Below are positions 1-8,460 of a DNA stretch of 64,000 nucleotides, one piece after another; the stretch's first letter is position 1; every line of letters starts with the position of its first letter. Origin of the DNA: a virus; the IMG/VR virus record IMGVR_UViG_3300025168_000072, positions 1 through 64,000 of that record. One strand, 5' to 3'. A program made the position numbers and the translations under genes. The notes under the pieces are model-generated. The model was not told the DNA's origin. It did no database searches and saw nothing but the letters and a program-made list of their open reading frames with translations.

Positions 1-5
1 GAAGA

Positions 6-299
6 ATGACTCGAATGGTTGGAATATGCGGCTACTGCTCATTTGTTCAAGGTTATTGCGTGGAAAATATGCTATTGATAGCAGACCATCCGAGCCTTTC
101 ACACGACTTTTGTAAATCGTGTAAATCACACCATCCCGATTATGAACCGACGGATGAATGTGAAGACTTCAAACCAAGAAACCCCGATGTATACGAAGGG
201 CAAACATGGTTTTGTCAAGGCTGTGGGTCGGGAACAGAATTTTTAGGTGATGCTGATTTACTCGATGAAAACGGAAGAGAGGTGAAGAACAATGACTGA
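6..299 (+). CDS. Small cysteine-rich zinc-binding protein, possibly N-terminally truncated
   Basis: A 97-residue protein of unknown function. It has several Cys pairs (CGYC near residue 8, CKSC near 36, CQGC near 70), which suggests one or two zinc knuckles. It starts five bases inside the window with no upstream stop visible, so the true N-terminus may lie outside; ATG at 15 is an alternative. It overlaps the next gene by 8 bp and belongs to a tightly packed run of small genes. Zinc binding is inferred from Cys spacing only. Confidence 0.6.
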   Translation: MTRMVGICGYCSFVQGYCVENMLLIADHPSLSHDFCKSCKSHHPDYEPTDECEDFKPRNPDVYEGQTWFCQGCGSGTEFLGDADLLDENGREVKNND

Positions 300-534
300 A
301 AAAACCTTAGAGTATATTCAAACCGTCAATTCGCTACGCGATGCCGACCGGCCTTATTGCCCTGAAACGATATGTGCAAACATTTGTTTCGATGTTTCCG
401 GTTCGGCCTCAAGGTTGAAATTGATAACTTATATTGACCCTAAAAGTAAAATTGGGGTTGTCGATTGGCAATGCTATCAATGCGGTTATCAAGCACCGCT
501 TCACCGGCATAATTGGCAAAGAGGTGATGAGTAA
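292..534 (+). CDS. Small Cys-containing hypothetical protein
   Basis: An 80-residue protein of unknown function. A C-terminal CYQCGY pair and two upstream Cys (YCPETIC) suggest a zinc ribbon. It overlaps the previous gene by 8 bp and its stop shares one base with the next ATG (TAATG), a pattern of translational coupling. AGAGAGGTGAAG upstream provides a ribosome-binding site. Confidence 0.6.
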   Translation: MTEKTLEYIQTVNSLRDADRPYCPETICANICFDVSGSASRLKLITYIDPKSKIGVVDWQCYQCGYQAPLHRHNWQRGDE

Positions 535-755
535 TGTTCGGACAAGAAAATATTCATGTTATCACCGTGTTTAATACTTTTGGGGATATAGTATTCTCAT
601 CGGATGACCGCGAATCATTCATTGACTTTTGCGAGGATGTGCCGAAAGGCCACGATATAAAACGCGTCAAATACGAAACGACAAGAAATCCATATTCGGG
701 CAAAGCGATTACAATAAGCCACTACACCATGCGACCAAAAGGAGGGCCACTATGA
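534..755 (+). CDS. Hypothetical protein
   Basis: A 73-residue protein with no recognised motif. It is acidic in the N-terminal half and ends in a basic stretch. AGAGGTGATGA sits just upstream. The stop overlaps the next start (ATGA at 752), so it belongs to the same operon. Confidence 0.55.
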   Translation: MFGQENIHVITVFNTFGDIVFSSDDRESFIDFCEDVPKGHDIKRVKYETTRNPYSGKAITISHYTMRPKGGPL

Positions 756-1033
756 CGGATTTAACTTTAACGATAATAGAAAACCTAATCATTGACAAAA
801 TCGGTGCGGAAGCCGCATCCGAGGGATTATTTTTGACCGACCGAAAGGTTTGGGTTTCGGATGTGAGCATAATATCTATGACTTGTCCGTATTGCTCAAA
901 AACATTTGTCGGGCCTGATTACAATGTGTATCATTTACTCGCTACGCATGAATACGGCCACCGGCACGAAGAGGCTATGCTTGCCGCCGCCGCACTCGAC
1001 GATGATGATGAAGAAGGAGGCTTGAGCGCATGA
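752..1033 (+). CDS. C2H2-type zinc-finger small protein
   Basis: A 93-residue protein containing CPYC followed by HLLATHEYGH (residues about 45-70), the spacing of a classical C2H2 finger. The tail is very acidic (DDDDEE). The start at 752 is chosen over an in-frame start at 629 because GGAGGGCC precedes it and the ATGA overlap fits the operon. Likely a small nucleic-acid- or protein-binding adaptor; the specific role is unknown. Confidence 0.6.
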   Translation: MTDLTLTIIENLIIDKIGAEAASEGLFLTDRKVWVSDVSIISMTCPYCSKTFVGPDYNVYHLLATHEYGHRHEEAMLAAAALDDDDEEGGLSA

Positions 1034-1362
1034 AAAAAAGGGCTACACAAAAATGGTGTGAGGTTTTCCTTAAGAAATTGAAATACCTTCACGAACCGGT
1101 TACTTTCAACCAATTGAAAAACCTTGTTTGGGATGACCCTGAAGCGCGCCCTCTAAGCAACGGTGCAATATCGCGTCGTGCCAAAATGACAACCATGCCC
1201 GTTACCGGTAGCGTGTGGGGGGCTTTCTGTAAAAGGTATGACAACATTAGTATTACCCGTAAAGTATGTGAAAATGACAGGTATTTTGACACTCAAACAT
1301 CTTTAACTCAAAGACCTTCAAAAATAAACCATTACCAATGGATTATTGAGGTGATAGAATAA
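1030..1362 (+). CDS. Small basic protein with possible winged helix
   Basis: 110 residues, basic. Residues 20-60 (helix, turn, NGAISRRAK helix) look like an HTH or winged-helix fold, but this is inferred only from residue pattern. It begins with an ATGA overlap and AGGAGG upstream. It is the last gene of the left-end operon and is followed immediately by the ATTAGTCG-type promoter at 1379-1438. Confidence 0.5.
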   Translation: MKKRATQKWCEVFLKKLKYLHEPVTFNQLKNLVWDDPEARPLSNGAISRRAKMTTMPVTGSVWGAFCKRYDNISITRKVCENDRYFDTQTSLTQRPSKINHYQWIIEVIE

Positions 1363-1378
1363 TATTCGATGACTACTT

Positions 1379-1438
1379 ATTAGTCGCCTATTAGTCGAAC
1401 CGGCAGACTTATATAGTAGTAGTAGTATGGTTATATAG
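1379..1438 (+). promoter_or_regulatory. ATTAGTCG-box promoter P1 (DUF932/PCNA operon)
   Basis: Two ATTAGTCG octamers (1379-1386 and 1390-1397, start-to-start 11 bp) are followed after exactly 11 bp (containing CCGGCAG) by the TATA box TTATATAG at 1409-1416. A second TTATATAG lies at 1431-1438. The leader to the gene at 1538 is about 80-105 nt. The octamer, the 11-bp gap and the CGGCAG block recur at P2 to P6, so this is a defined promoter class. Either TATA box could be the active one. Confidence 0.8.
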
Positions 1439-1537
1439 AGGCGGAGAGAGACGACAACCCCACGAACAATGGCAACACATGACTCAAACCAAATCAAAAA
1501 AAAACAATGAAAAAATAAAAAAATGGAGGACAAAAAT

Positions 1538-2500
1538 ATGTTAAGCGCACACATGATAACAGGACAGAAAGCGGTTGGTAACAACACGCGAGAGGTATTG
1601 CAGAATGCCGGAATGGATTTTGAGGTGGCAAGGGAACCCTTGTTCACTTCGACGGGCCGTGAAATACGGTCGAAGTTTCAAAGAATATATCGAAAGGACA
1701 GCGACCACACGCTCGGCGTAGTGGGTCGCACATACAAACCGATGCAAAATGAAGAGTTATTGGGTATTGCCCAAAACCTCATTGACACTGATGATATTGC
1801 TTGGGATAGAACCGGCATGATTGACGGCGGCTCAAAGTTATGGGCTTCGTTCACTTTGCCCGACTCTTTCCGCATCGACGGATGGGATGACATCGACCAA
1901 CACATCTACCTTGTCAATTCGCATGACGGTTCGGGTGGCGTGAAGTGCATACCCGTCAATGTTCGGCTTGGTTGTTCAAACCAATTCGCCTTTGCCATGT
2001 CTCAAATCAAAGCCGCCGGTATCAACCCGCGTGATTTGACAATTCGCCACTCATCCAAAATGGGCGACCGTGTGGGTGATTTCAGGAAAGCGATAAAATT
2101 GGTTGATACTCTCAACCAAAACTTTGCCGATACTGCCGCCGAATTGATTTCTGTTGAAATGACGGATGTTGAACGCGTGGACTACTACATTGATGCTCTC
2201 GGACTCAAACATGATGTGAAGAACATATCCAAGGACAATACCACCGGTTTGACAACGCGTGGGAACAACACCTTGAACCACCTCATCGAACTCGAAAAGT
2301 CTTCGACAAACAACACCGCCGCTATGCGAGACAGTGCATGGCAAGCGTTCAATGTTGTAACTGAATACATCGACCACGCATGGGTTCACAACTCCGCCGG
2401 AACAATCAACGCCAAGCGCGCCGAATCCGCTATCATCGGAACCGGTTCTCGACTCAAGGCTAAAGCATGGGATTCAGTGGTGGCCCGTATCGTAGCATGA
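1538..2500 (+). CDS. DUF932 phage/plasmid-like protein
   Basis: A 320-residue member of the DUF932 (TIGR03299, phage/plasmid-like) family, recognised from the GREIRSKFQRIYRKD region, GRTYKPMQNEE, the LGCSNQFAF core and the overall length. Its biochemical role is not established; such genes are common in phages and plasmids. The start at 1538 is chosen because GGAGG lies 8 nt upstream; an ATG at 1523 would contain that site. It is the first gene after promoter P1, probably co-transcribed with PCNA. Confidence 0.8.
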   Translation: MLSAHMITGQKAVGNNTREVLQNAGMDFEVAREPLFTSTGREIRSKFQRIYRKDSDHTLGVVGRTYKPMQNEELLGIAQNLIDTDDIAWDRTGMIDGGSKLWASFTLPDSFRIDGWDDIDQHIYLVNSHDGSGGVKCIPVNVRLGCSNQFAFAMSQIKAAGINPRDLTIRHSSKMGDRVGDFRKAIKLVDTLNQNFADTAAELISVEMTDVERVDYYIDALGLKHDVKNISKDNTTGLTTRGNNTLNHLIELEKSSTNNTAAMRDSAWQAFNVVTEYIDHAWVHNSAGTINAKRAESAIIGTGSRLKAKAWDSVVARIVA

Positions 2501-2585
2501 GGCTATACACACACGCAGTCAAAAGTGAATGACGGCCTCCCTCTAAGGATGCCCGACGCAAATTGACAAAGTGGAGGTTATTATT

Positions 2586-3329
2586 ATGACAAAAGAAAAT
2601 ATAGTATTCAAAGCGAAAGGTTCCGAGATTCTTCGGTTCTGTGCAATGGCCGATGTCGTTGTTGAAGACATACTCATTGAGATGGGTAAAGACGGCATGA
2701 CTTTTCGCGCAGTAGACCCGTCGCATGTCGCCATGATTGAGGTTGATTTAGGCCGTATCACCGGCCATCACAAGACAACCAAATTCGGCATACAGGTTCG
2801 CGACCTGAAGGAATCCGCCGAAAAAAGTGAAGACATCTCTATCCAATGGTCGAAAGACGGGAAAGACATTATCATCAAGGCCGACAAGTGGGAAACCAAA
2901 TTGAAGCCATTGCGTGAAGACTCTCTCTATCCGCCGAGTCTACCGGATGTAAACCCGTTACACACTAAGACCGTTCACACATCAACAATTGATTTCAAAT
3001 TGGGATGCGACCGCCTAAGTAAAATGGGCGACCTATGCACTTTCACCCTTGACAGAACTTTAACGGGAAATGTAACCTCTAATGTCCGTAGCCGACGGTT
3101 TGACTTTTCTAATTCCCTGAACAAGAGAAGTCATCCGACAAATCTCAAGAAGAAAACATCGGCTCAATACAGCCTCACATACCTATCGAACCTCGCTAAA
3201 AAATTGAAGGTCGGAAAGGATGCGACAATGCTCTCTTGGACTGTAAAAGAAGACAATTACCCACTTACTATTAGAGGTAAAGAAGGCCGAATGACTTGGA
3301 CTTATTTCTTAGCCCCACGAATCGAATGA
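2586..3329 (+). CDS. pcn: Sliding clamp PCNA
   Basis: 247 residues, the normal archaeal PCNA length. It opens with FKAKGSEILRFCAMADVVVEDI and GMTFRAVDPSHVAMIEVDL, matching the PCNA N-terminal domain. The later LREDSLYPPSLPDV corresponds to the interdomain connector. The middle (residues 150-200) is divergent, and it ends in WTYFLAPRIE, the usual PCNA C-terminal strand. It should form a trimeric ring that tethers the viral PolB and other factors. GGAGG sits 8 nt before the ATG at 2586. A second clamp-like gene lies at 20250. Confidence 0.85.
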   Translation: MTKENIVFKAKGSEILRFCAMADVVVEDILIEMGKDGMTFRAVDPSHVAMIEVDLGRITGHHKTTKFGIQVRDLKESAEKSEDISIQWSKDGKDIIIKADKWETKLKPLREDSLYPPSLPDVNPLHTKTVHTSTIDFKLGCDRLSKMGDLCTFTLDRTLTGNVTSNVRSRRFDFSNSLNKRSHPTNLKKKTSAQYSLTYLSNLAKKLKVGKDATMLSWTVKEDNYPLTIRGKEGRMTWTYFLAPRIE

Positions 3330-3339
3330 GGTGTTACAT

Positions 3340-3855
3340 ATGAAGTTAAAGAAACAACCTATTGAGTATGTGTTTTACTATACCCTCAAAACTAAAGACG
3401 GGTTTCAACATCCGCTTTGGTATGCAGGTTTCGGTTCACCTTGGAGATTGAGCGAGAACATCATAGACGCTCTCAAATCCAAACCCGATACAGTCAATGA
3501 AGTAATAACCCTGAAGGCTCTCGAAAAACATACGAAGACTGAATGGTTTGTTATTCCGGTAAAAGAAACATACGGAGACAGAACAAATTCATGCGTCGTT
3601 TGTGGTTTCGCTTGGACTAATGCCGAAAGAGACTATGTTTTACTTGACCGATACAGCGAAAGTATGCCGAGAGAAGGTCTACACCTCGCGTCGGTGTTGA
3701 ACAAACACTTCGACGGTTACATTGATTATGAGGCGACAAAAAAACAAATCCTGAGAGCATCACATTGCGAGACACACGGACAAGTCTGTGGGTCATGTCG
3801 CAAACCAAAGGGTAGGTGCAAAAATTGCCGACCGATTGTTCGGAGGAAAAATTAG
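3340..3855 (+). CDS. Zinc-finger hypothetical protein
   Basis: 171 residues, unknown function. It has a CVVCGF pair in the middle (about residue 86) and a Cys-rich basic C-terminus (CETHGQVCGSCRKPKGRCKNC, split here by function: two zinc-knuckle-like pairs), suggesting nucleic-acid binding. GAGGTG lies 6 nt before the ATG. It follows PCNA by 10 bp and ends just before promoter P2, so it closes the P1 transcription unit. Confidence 0.55.
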   Translation: MKLKKQPIEYVFYYTLKTKDGFQHPLWYAGFGSPWRLSENIIDALKSKPDTVNEVITLKALEKHTKTEWFVIPVKETYGDRTNSCVVCGFAWTNAERDYVLLDRYSESMPREGLHLASVLNKHFDGYIDYEATKKQILRASHCETHGQVCGSCRKPKGRCKNCRPIVRRKN

Positions 3856-3861
3856 ACGCCA

Positions 3862-3888
3862 ATTAGTCGCACCGGCACGCTTATATAC
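3862..3888 (+). promoter_or_regulatory. ATTAGTCG-box promoter P2
   Basis: One ATTAGTCG (3862-3869), 11 bp (CACCGGCACGC), then the TATA box TTATATAC (3881-3888). The layout matches P1. It should drive the unit beginning at 3941, which includes the C5-methyltransferase; the leader would be about 30 nt with AGGAGG before the ATG. Confidence 0.8.
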
Positions 3889-3940
3889 TTGAAAGAAGTA
3901 GTTAATTTGTAAGCGGAAGCGACAACAGGAGGAATTAAAC

Positions 3941-4492
3941 ATGAACATATTTTATCTCGATGAAGACCCACACCTCGCCGCCACTATGGTATGCGATTCT
4001 CACGCAAGCAAAATGTGTGTAGAATCCGTTCAAATGCTTGTGAGCGCATTACTCATCAACGGTGCGAACCCTGATGACATGCCCTTAACGAAGTCTACCG
4101 AACAACCGCACAAGGGAGGTTACAAACACCACCCGTCTACGCGCTGGACTGCTACATCCCTGCCTAATTGGATATGGTTATTCAATCATGCTCACGGTCT
4201 ATGCGACCAATTTCACGCTCGATTCGGCGGCGAACACTTCGCCCGACGACAACTCGACCATCTAATGAAAATTGCTTGGTCGGAGTATCTACCTATTCTC
4301 AAGCGAACACCTATCGCTCGCGCATTCAATCAATCCAAAGGACTCAACCTTGACCTTCTCGATTATGTAAAATACACTGATGTAGAAGCATACAGACAAT
4401 TTTACATTAGAGACAAAAGTAATATCGCTAAGTGGGAAAAAGGTGTAGCCGCACCCGATTGGTGGGTTGAAGCAATGGAGGTGACAGCATGA
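3941..4492 (+). CDS. Conserved phage-type hypothetical protein (FYLDEDP N-terminus)
   Basis: 183 residues. The N-terminus (NIFYLDEDPHLAA...VCDSHASKM..ES.QML) is typical of a widespread family of uncharacterised phage proteins, where conserved His, Asp and Lys residues suggest an enzyme or metal-binding site. The function is unknown. It has a strong AGGAGG site 8 nt upstream and an ATGA overlap with the next gene. First gene of the P2 unit. Confidence 0.65.
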   Translation: MNIFYLDEDPHLAATMVCDSHASKMCVESVQMLVSALLINGANPDDMPLTKSTEQPHKGGYKHHPSTRWTATSLPNWIWLFNHAHGLCDQFHARFGGEHFARRQLDHLMKIAWSEYLPILKRTPIARAFNQSKGLNLDLLDYVKYTDVEAYRQFYIRDKSNIAKWEKGVAAPDWWVEAMEVTA

Positions 4493-4809
4493 CCCTAAGA
4501 AAAAAGGTGGCTTTCAAATCCGATGATTTTTCTCCGAAAGGGTCAAAGGGATTTATCAACCACCCTTCACCCGTCTTTGATAAGATGTGGTCTATGAAAA
4601 ACATAAGATTACTCAAGACGGTTAAGCGAGAGCGTTTGTTCAACGGCAAAAAATACAAAGCCGACGATGTGTATTCAAGTGTAGAAACTGCTAATTATTA
4701 TGCGAGAGCATACCGCTACGAAGGTCGCAAGGCTCGCGTGATACCAACGAAATGTCAAGGTCAAGTGAAAACTACCCACTTTATCGTTTATGTGGAGGTG
4801 TGGGGATGA
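4489..4809 (+). CDS. Hypothetical basic protein
   Basis: 106 residues, strongly basic, with no recognised motif. It sits between the conserved protein at 3941 and the C5-methyltransferase, overlapping both by 4 bp (ATGA), so the three are translated together. Nucleic-acid contact is plausible from charge but not shown. Confidence 0.55.
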   Translation: MTLRKKVAFKSDDFSPKGSKGFINHPSPVFDKMWSMKNIRLLKTVKRERLFNGKKYKADDVYSSVETANYYARAYRYEGRKARVIPTKCQGQVKTTHFIVYVEVWG

Positions 4810-5765
4810 CTACTTGGATGATGAATAACGCTAAGTGGCGAGCCGAAAGAAACAACGGTATCACCGCTCTCTCTCTATTCGATGGCATGTCCGGTGCGAG
4901 GGTCGCCCTAAAGAAAGCAGGTATTCCCGTAAAAGTATATTACTCTTCGGAGATTGACAAGTATGCTTTACAGATAGCCAATAAAAATTATCCTGAAGAT
5001 GAGCGTTACCGTTTAGGAGACATCACCAAAACACATTTCCAAGAATATGCGAACTCCGAATGGCCTATTGACCTTCTCATTGGAGGGTCGCCATGTCAAG
5101 ACCTATCATCATCGAATGTGTGGACTGAACAGCGTGGGCTTGAAGGTAAGAAGTCAAGTCTCTTTTGGGAGTATGTTCGGGTTCTTAAGGAAGTTAAACC
5201 GAAATATTTTTTGTTAGAAAATGTTGGCTCTTGTCGTAAAGAGGATAGAGAAATCATATCGCGTGAACTCGGAGTCGAACCCATCCGTCTCAACAGTAAG
5301 TTATTTTTACCCCAAAACAGAAACCGTTTGTATTGGACTAATATACCATTTAGTGTTCCGGTAAAAGCAAAGCACGACTTAACCATGCAAGACTTGTTGG
5401 AGGTAGATGTTGAAGGCAAATACCACCTCTCGGAAAAAATGCGTGATTGTGTCATGCGACCGGCAAAGAAAGGTTGGGTGTCCGGCAAAATGGAAACAGA
5501 CTTACCTATCGCTCGACCACTTACGGCGACGATGGCAAAGATGCACAGGGCCGATACCGATAACTATATTACTACCAACAATACACCTCAAAACAAGACG
5601 AGCCTCCGTAGACTGACCCCGATTGAGTGCGAAAGACTACAAGGTTTTGAAGACAATTATACTCAAGGTGTGAGCGACACGCAACGATACAGGATGCTCG
5701 GAAACGGGTTCACCACTGATGCTATCGCACACATCCTGAAAGGAATTAGGAGGAAAATAATATGA
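4806..5765 (+). CDS. DNA (cytosine-5-)-methyltransferase
   Basis: 319 residues; transfers methyl from S-adenosylmethionine to C5 of cytosine. Motif I is LSLFDGMSGARVALKKAG (residues about 17-34). The catalytic motif IV is GGSPCQDLS, followed by the ENV motif (FLLENVGS), the QNRNRLY segment (motif VIII) and a C-terminal RYRMLGNGF (motif X). The motif style resembles DNMT3-like and phage solo enzymes. No cognate restriction gene is adjacent. The start at 4806 has GGAGGTG upstream and an ATGA overlap. Unlike three other viral methyltransferases it lacks the C-terminal EW(F/L) tail; it ends in RRKII. Confidence 0.92.
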   Translation: MTTWMMNNAKWRAERNNGITALSLFDGMSGARVALKKAGIPVKVYYSSEIDKYALQIANKNYPEDERYRLGDITKTHFQEYANSEWPIDLLIGGSPCQDLSSSNVWTEQRGLEGKKSSLFWEYVRVLKEVKPKYFLLENVGSCRKEDREIISRELGVEPIRLNSKLFLPQNRNRLYWTNIPFSVPVKAKHDLTMQDLLEVDVEGKYHLSEKMRDCVMRPAKKGWVSGKMETDLPIARPLTATMAKMHRADTDNYITTNNTPQNKTSLRRLTPIECERLQGFEDNYTQGVSDTQRYRMLGNGFTTDAIAHILKGIRRKII

Positions 5766-5923
5766 TGAAAAAAGGAGAAAGTAAAAGATTACAATGTAAC
5801 TGCGAATATGACTGTTGGACTGTTCACCTCATGGGTGGCAAACCACACATCTTAAAATTGTCTTGTATTCAGTGTGGAACAGTTTTGAAATTCAAAACAG
5901 CAAGCAAAGATAGGGGTGTTTGA
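5762..5923 (+). CDS. Zinc-ribbon mini-protein
   Basis: A 53-residue protein with two Cys clusters (CNCEYDC near residue 12 and CIQCG near 36), typical of a single zinc ribbon. It overlaps the methyltransferase stop (ATGA at 5762). Function unknown. Confidence 0.6.
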   Translation: MMKKGESKRLQCNCEYDCWTVHLMGGKPHILKLSCIQCGTVLKFKTASKDRGV

Positions 5924-5924
5924 A

Positions 5925-6236
5925 ATGCCACGAAGCACAGGCCCAAAACGCCGTAGAAACATTGCTCTCAAACGCCGCATGGTGTTAATCCTAAAACAGA
6001 ACGAGGGTCGTCTTGTTTCGGCAAGTGAAATGATTGGACTTCTCATTGACAGTGGGTTGAGCCAACGATACCTGAAGAACGCAGTCGGTATTGGTTTAAT
6101 CCTAAAAGCAACTGCCGGAGTATCAAGAAGTCAAACACACTTCAAAGACTGCGGGGGGCAAACATATTCAAGTTACGGGTATACTCTTGAGGATGAGACG
6201 GCCTTTGAAAATTGGCTCGAATCCAAAGGTTGTTGA
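5925..6236 (+). CDS. Small basic HTH-like protein
   Basis: 103 residues. A very basic N-terminus (PKRRRNIALKRR) is followed by helices resembling a winged helix (GRLVSASEMIGLLIDSGLS then QRYLKNAVGIGLILK). Possibly a transcription regulator; this comes from fold-like pattern only. It starts 1 bp after the preceding stop. Confidence 0.5.
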   Translation: MPRSTGPKRRRNIALKRRMVLILKQNEGRLVSASEMIGLLIDSGLSQRYLKNAVGIGLILKATAGVSRSQTHFKDCGGQTYSSYGYTLEDETAFENWLESKGC

Positions 6237-6239
6237 AGA

Positions 6240-7052
6240 ATGCGTATTGGTTCGTGGCTTTTTACGAGAACAGAAGATTTGTTTGTTGAAAACTATTTCC
6301 CTTATAGTAAAAAGGGTAGAAACCGAATCTTCCAACCATACATCTATTTGTCCGGCCCGTCGGGTCGGATTAAATTACACGGTAAGCGCGCTCTATGGTC
6401 GCTTCTTGACGCTATGTTCCCTAATGACCCTCTACCCCGAAAGATGCTCAATGAAGACCTTAAAGACCCCTTTATCGGCAAGGATTTGCTCAACGGTCTG
6501 TTGTCCGACCCCGACTCTTGGCCTCATCTCCGTTTGCATGTGCGAACCGGAGATTGGGTAGACGAAAGAGGTAAACCAAACGAAGGAACATTTGTCATGT
6601 CGGCAAGCGCATCATCATCCGACTTCGACGCAACTCCATCACTTCTCATGCTTGAGAAGGAATACCCTGAATCTTACATCATGCCCTTTACCCTTAATAC
6701 TAAAACACGACTAATTACTATTCCCGCATTAGTAATACCATGCGTGAATGATTTACAAATGAGAGTAGTTTTGACTGATACCGTAAATGGAAAACACCTT
6801 ATCTTTTCCGTAATAGAAAAAAATGGTTCCGCTTTCCGACCCCAACGCTTAGATTATTTACCGCTTTCCGACACCATTTCTATGCTGTCGAATATCGGGG
6901 ATAGAATGAAGAAGTTAGATTTTATTTCAACCATGAATTACATTTGGCCTAAAAATAACCCACTTGATGCCGGAATGCGCTATTATGAGCGTGATGATTT
7001 AGAATATCGAAGGTTTGTTTCATCTCCTTCGTTTAATTCTTTCAATTCTTGA
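6240..7052 (+). CDS. Hypothetical protein
   Basis: 270 residues, no recognised domain. Mixed alpha/beta composition; it ends in a Ser/Phe-rich tail (SSPSFNSFNS). It lies 4 bp downstream of the HTH-like gene and is the last gene before structured element A, so it probably closes the P2 transcription unit. Confidence 0.55.
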   Translation: MRIGSWLFTRTEDLFVENYFPYSKKGRNRIFQPYIYLSGPSGRIKLHGKRALWSLLDAMFPNDPLPRKMLNEDLKDPFIGKDLLNGLLSDPDSWPHLRLHVRTGDWVDERGKPNEGTFVMSASASSSDFDATPSLLMLEKEYPESYIMPFTLNTKTRLITIPALVIPCVNDLQMRVVLTDTVNGKHLIFSVIEKNGSAFRPQRLDYLPLSDTISMLSNIGDRMKKLDFISTMNYIWPKNNPLDAGMRYYERDDLEYRRFVSSPSFNSFNS

Positions 7053-7060
7053 AATGTTTC

Positions 7061-7236
7061 TAAAAAGAATAAATTGCTCGCAGTAGTGTATTTTTATTTA
7101 TTCTTTTATTGTTTCATAGAGGGTGAACGGCTCAACCCTGTATTCTATTACTATACTAATAACTACTTTTCTTAAACATCTATGAAACAATAAAATAATT
7201 AACGGTATAGAGTCGCAGTCTACCGTTTTATTATTT
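7061..7236 (+). ncRNA. Structured intergenic element, copy A (candidate ncRNA or leader)
   Basis: A ~176-nt noncoding element with a second, inverted copy at 55230-55408. In order: (i) a 12-bp hairpin, arms 7063-7074 and 7096-7107; (ii) a 20-bp inverted repeat, arms 7100-7119 and 7180-7199 with one mismatch, enclosing a small hairpin (7120-7124 with 7135-7139, 10-nt loop carrying ACGG) and the conserved 19-mer at 7157-7175; (iii) a 7-bp hairpin (7201-7207 with 7221-7227) followed by TTTATTATTT, terminator-like. The 3' arm of (i) overlaps the 5' arm of (ii), so the two helices exclude each other. A TATA-like GTTTAATTC near 7030 would place a start near 7060. Whether it is an RNA or a DNA site is inference. 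Confidence 0.6.
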
Positions 7237-7269
7237 CTGGGACATCGTAAATTAGAGAAAGAATGGTGT

Positions 7270-7277
7270 TATATAGT
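7270..7277 (+). promoter_or_regulatory. TATA box for the 7298 operon
   Basis: TTATATAG is centred 25 bp before the ATG at 7298, so the transcript is expected to be leaderless. No ATTAGTCG lies at the class I distance. It sits 34 bp after the end of structured element A. Confidence 0.65.
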
Positions 7278-7297
7278 ATGTTTTACTATCTCTTAGT

Positions 7298-7714
7298 ATG
7301 GCAAAAGGCAACCAACGAACCAAAGCGAGACTCACTGAAAGAATACGCGCTATACTTTTCGATGGGCCTATGCGTAGCGACGACATCCACTCAATCTTAC
7401 ATCGTGAATACGGACATGAGAAATGGAGTGGTCTTGGTTCGGTCGCCACCATGTCTCAAACCATGAGGCAATCAGGAATGTTCCGTCGCAATCATTGGGT
7501 AGACACACAAGGTAATGCACACAACGGTAAAATGAGCGTAAGCGAATTGAGAAAGGTCGGTGTGGTGGTGAATGTTCATTCTGTTTGGGAAAACAAATCA
7601 ATGGATGAAATCATCGAACCTTTCCTCACTAAGACCCACACACGCCGTCTCATAGGGAGAATGCCCGCAAGTGTCCGAGAGGCATACAACTTAGCAAAGG
7701 GTGATGAACAATGA
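7298..7714 (+). CDS. Winged-helix DNA-binding protein
   Basis: 138 residues. The basic N-terminus and TERIRAILFDGPMRSDDIHSI followed by MSQTMRQSGMFRR have the pattern of a winged-helix domain (residues 10-65). Likely a regulator or operon-leader protein. It is expected to be leaderless. First gene of the operon leading to the MCM-like ATPase; it overlaps the next gene by 4 bp. Confidence 0.55.
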   Translation: MAKGNQRTKARLTERIRAILFDGPMRSDDIHSILHREYGHEKWSGLGSVATMSQTMRQSGMFRRNHWVDTQGNAHNGKMSVSELRKVGVVVNVHSVWENKSMDEIIEPFLTKTHTRRLIGRMPASVREAYNLAKGDEQ

Positions 7715-8460
7715 GTTACGGTATGGAATCATTCAATTCTCTCGACATCATTTGGAGAGAAAGGCAATCTACTTTTAACCCAAAAATATGTTATATTTAT
7801 GTTCAAGGTGAGTTCGGATTCTTACCATACATTTGTGCGACCGGTTTAGCAGGTAATCTAAAACCGCATGTTGAAATCCTATCGGCAAATATGTGTGTAG
7901 AACCTTTCAACCGCTTGCCGAACCCCGTTCCCCCTTCTTGGAATATAACTCAAATCGAAAGGGGTATTGCTCTTTTGAGTATCAATCACCATTTCCCTAT
8001 GACAATGATGCCCGACACCAACCCCGATGTTTGGTCGAAGTGTTACGATACCATGCGTGATGTCCTGAAATTCCTTGAGGCTCAAGGTTGTAATCAAATT
8101 GTATTTGTTACATCTATGACAATGACCGAAGCCGATGAAGTCTCCGATTTGTATGTCTATGACATCAAAAACAATATCCAACCGGAGTCTCCGCTAATGC
8201 TTGCTCTACCTGCTTGGGCCATGCCTTACCTTTGGGATGGCATGGGTAAAGCCGCATCCGTTATCGCTATCGCCCAAGACGAAGGACAATTCATTGACAT
8301 GGAGGCTTACGCATTATTACGGGAATACTTAATTGCAGTCGGACTTAGTTATGACGACACTCACGCTGAACGCACGATGAAAATGGTAAAAATGGTTCAG
8401 GGTTCTTTAGAATCAATCGGCTCATCCTTTGAAGACTTTGGCGGAGATGATTTGAGATGA
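7711..8460 (+). CDS. PAC2-family-like protein (proteasome assembly chaperone fold)
   Basis: 249 residues. The order of elements resembles archaeal PAC2 proteins: an early glycine loop (ATGLAGN, residues 33-39), a central strand with VFVTSM, a helix with MPYLWDGMGKAASVIAIAQ, then EGQFIDMEAYALLREYL and a charged C-terminal helix. In cells PAC2 proteins relate to proteasome assembly chaperones. A viral copy could engage the host proteasome or be repurposed. The assignment rests on pattern resemblance and is moderate. ATGA overlaps at both ends couple it to the AAA+ gene. Confidence 0.45.
   Translation: MSYGMESFNSLDIIWRERQSTFNPKICYIYVQGEFGFLPYICATGLAGNLKPHVEILSANMCVEPFNRLPNPVPPSWNITQIERGIALLSINHHFPMTMMPDTNPDVWSKCYDTMRDVLKFLEAQGCNQIVFVTSMTMTEADEVSDLYVYDIKNNIQPESPLMLALPAWAMPYLWDGMGKAASVIAIAQDEGQFIDMEAYALLREYLIAVGLSYDDTHAERTMKMVKMVQGSLESIGSSFEDFGGDDLR

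Noticed and set aside
629-751. Longer N-terminus for the zinc-finger protein at 752
   Set aside because: The extension overlaps the preceding gene by over 100 bp, while 752 has a ribosome-binding site and the ATGA coupling used by its neighbours.
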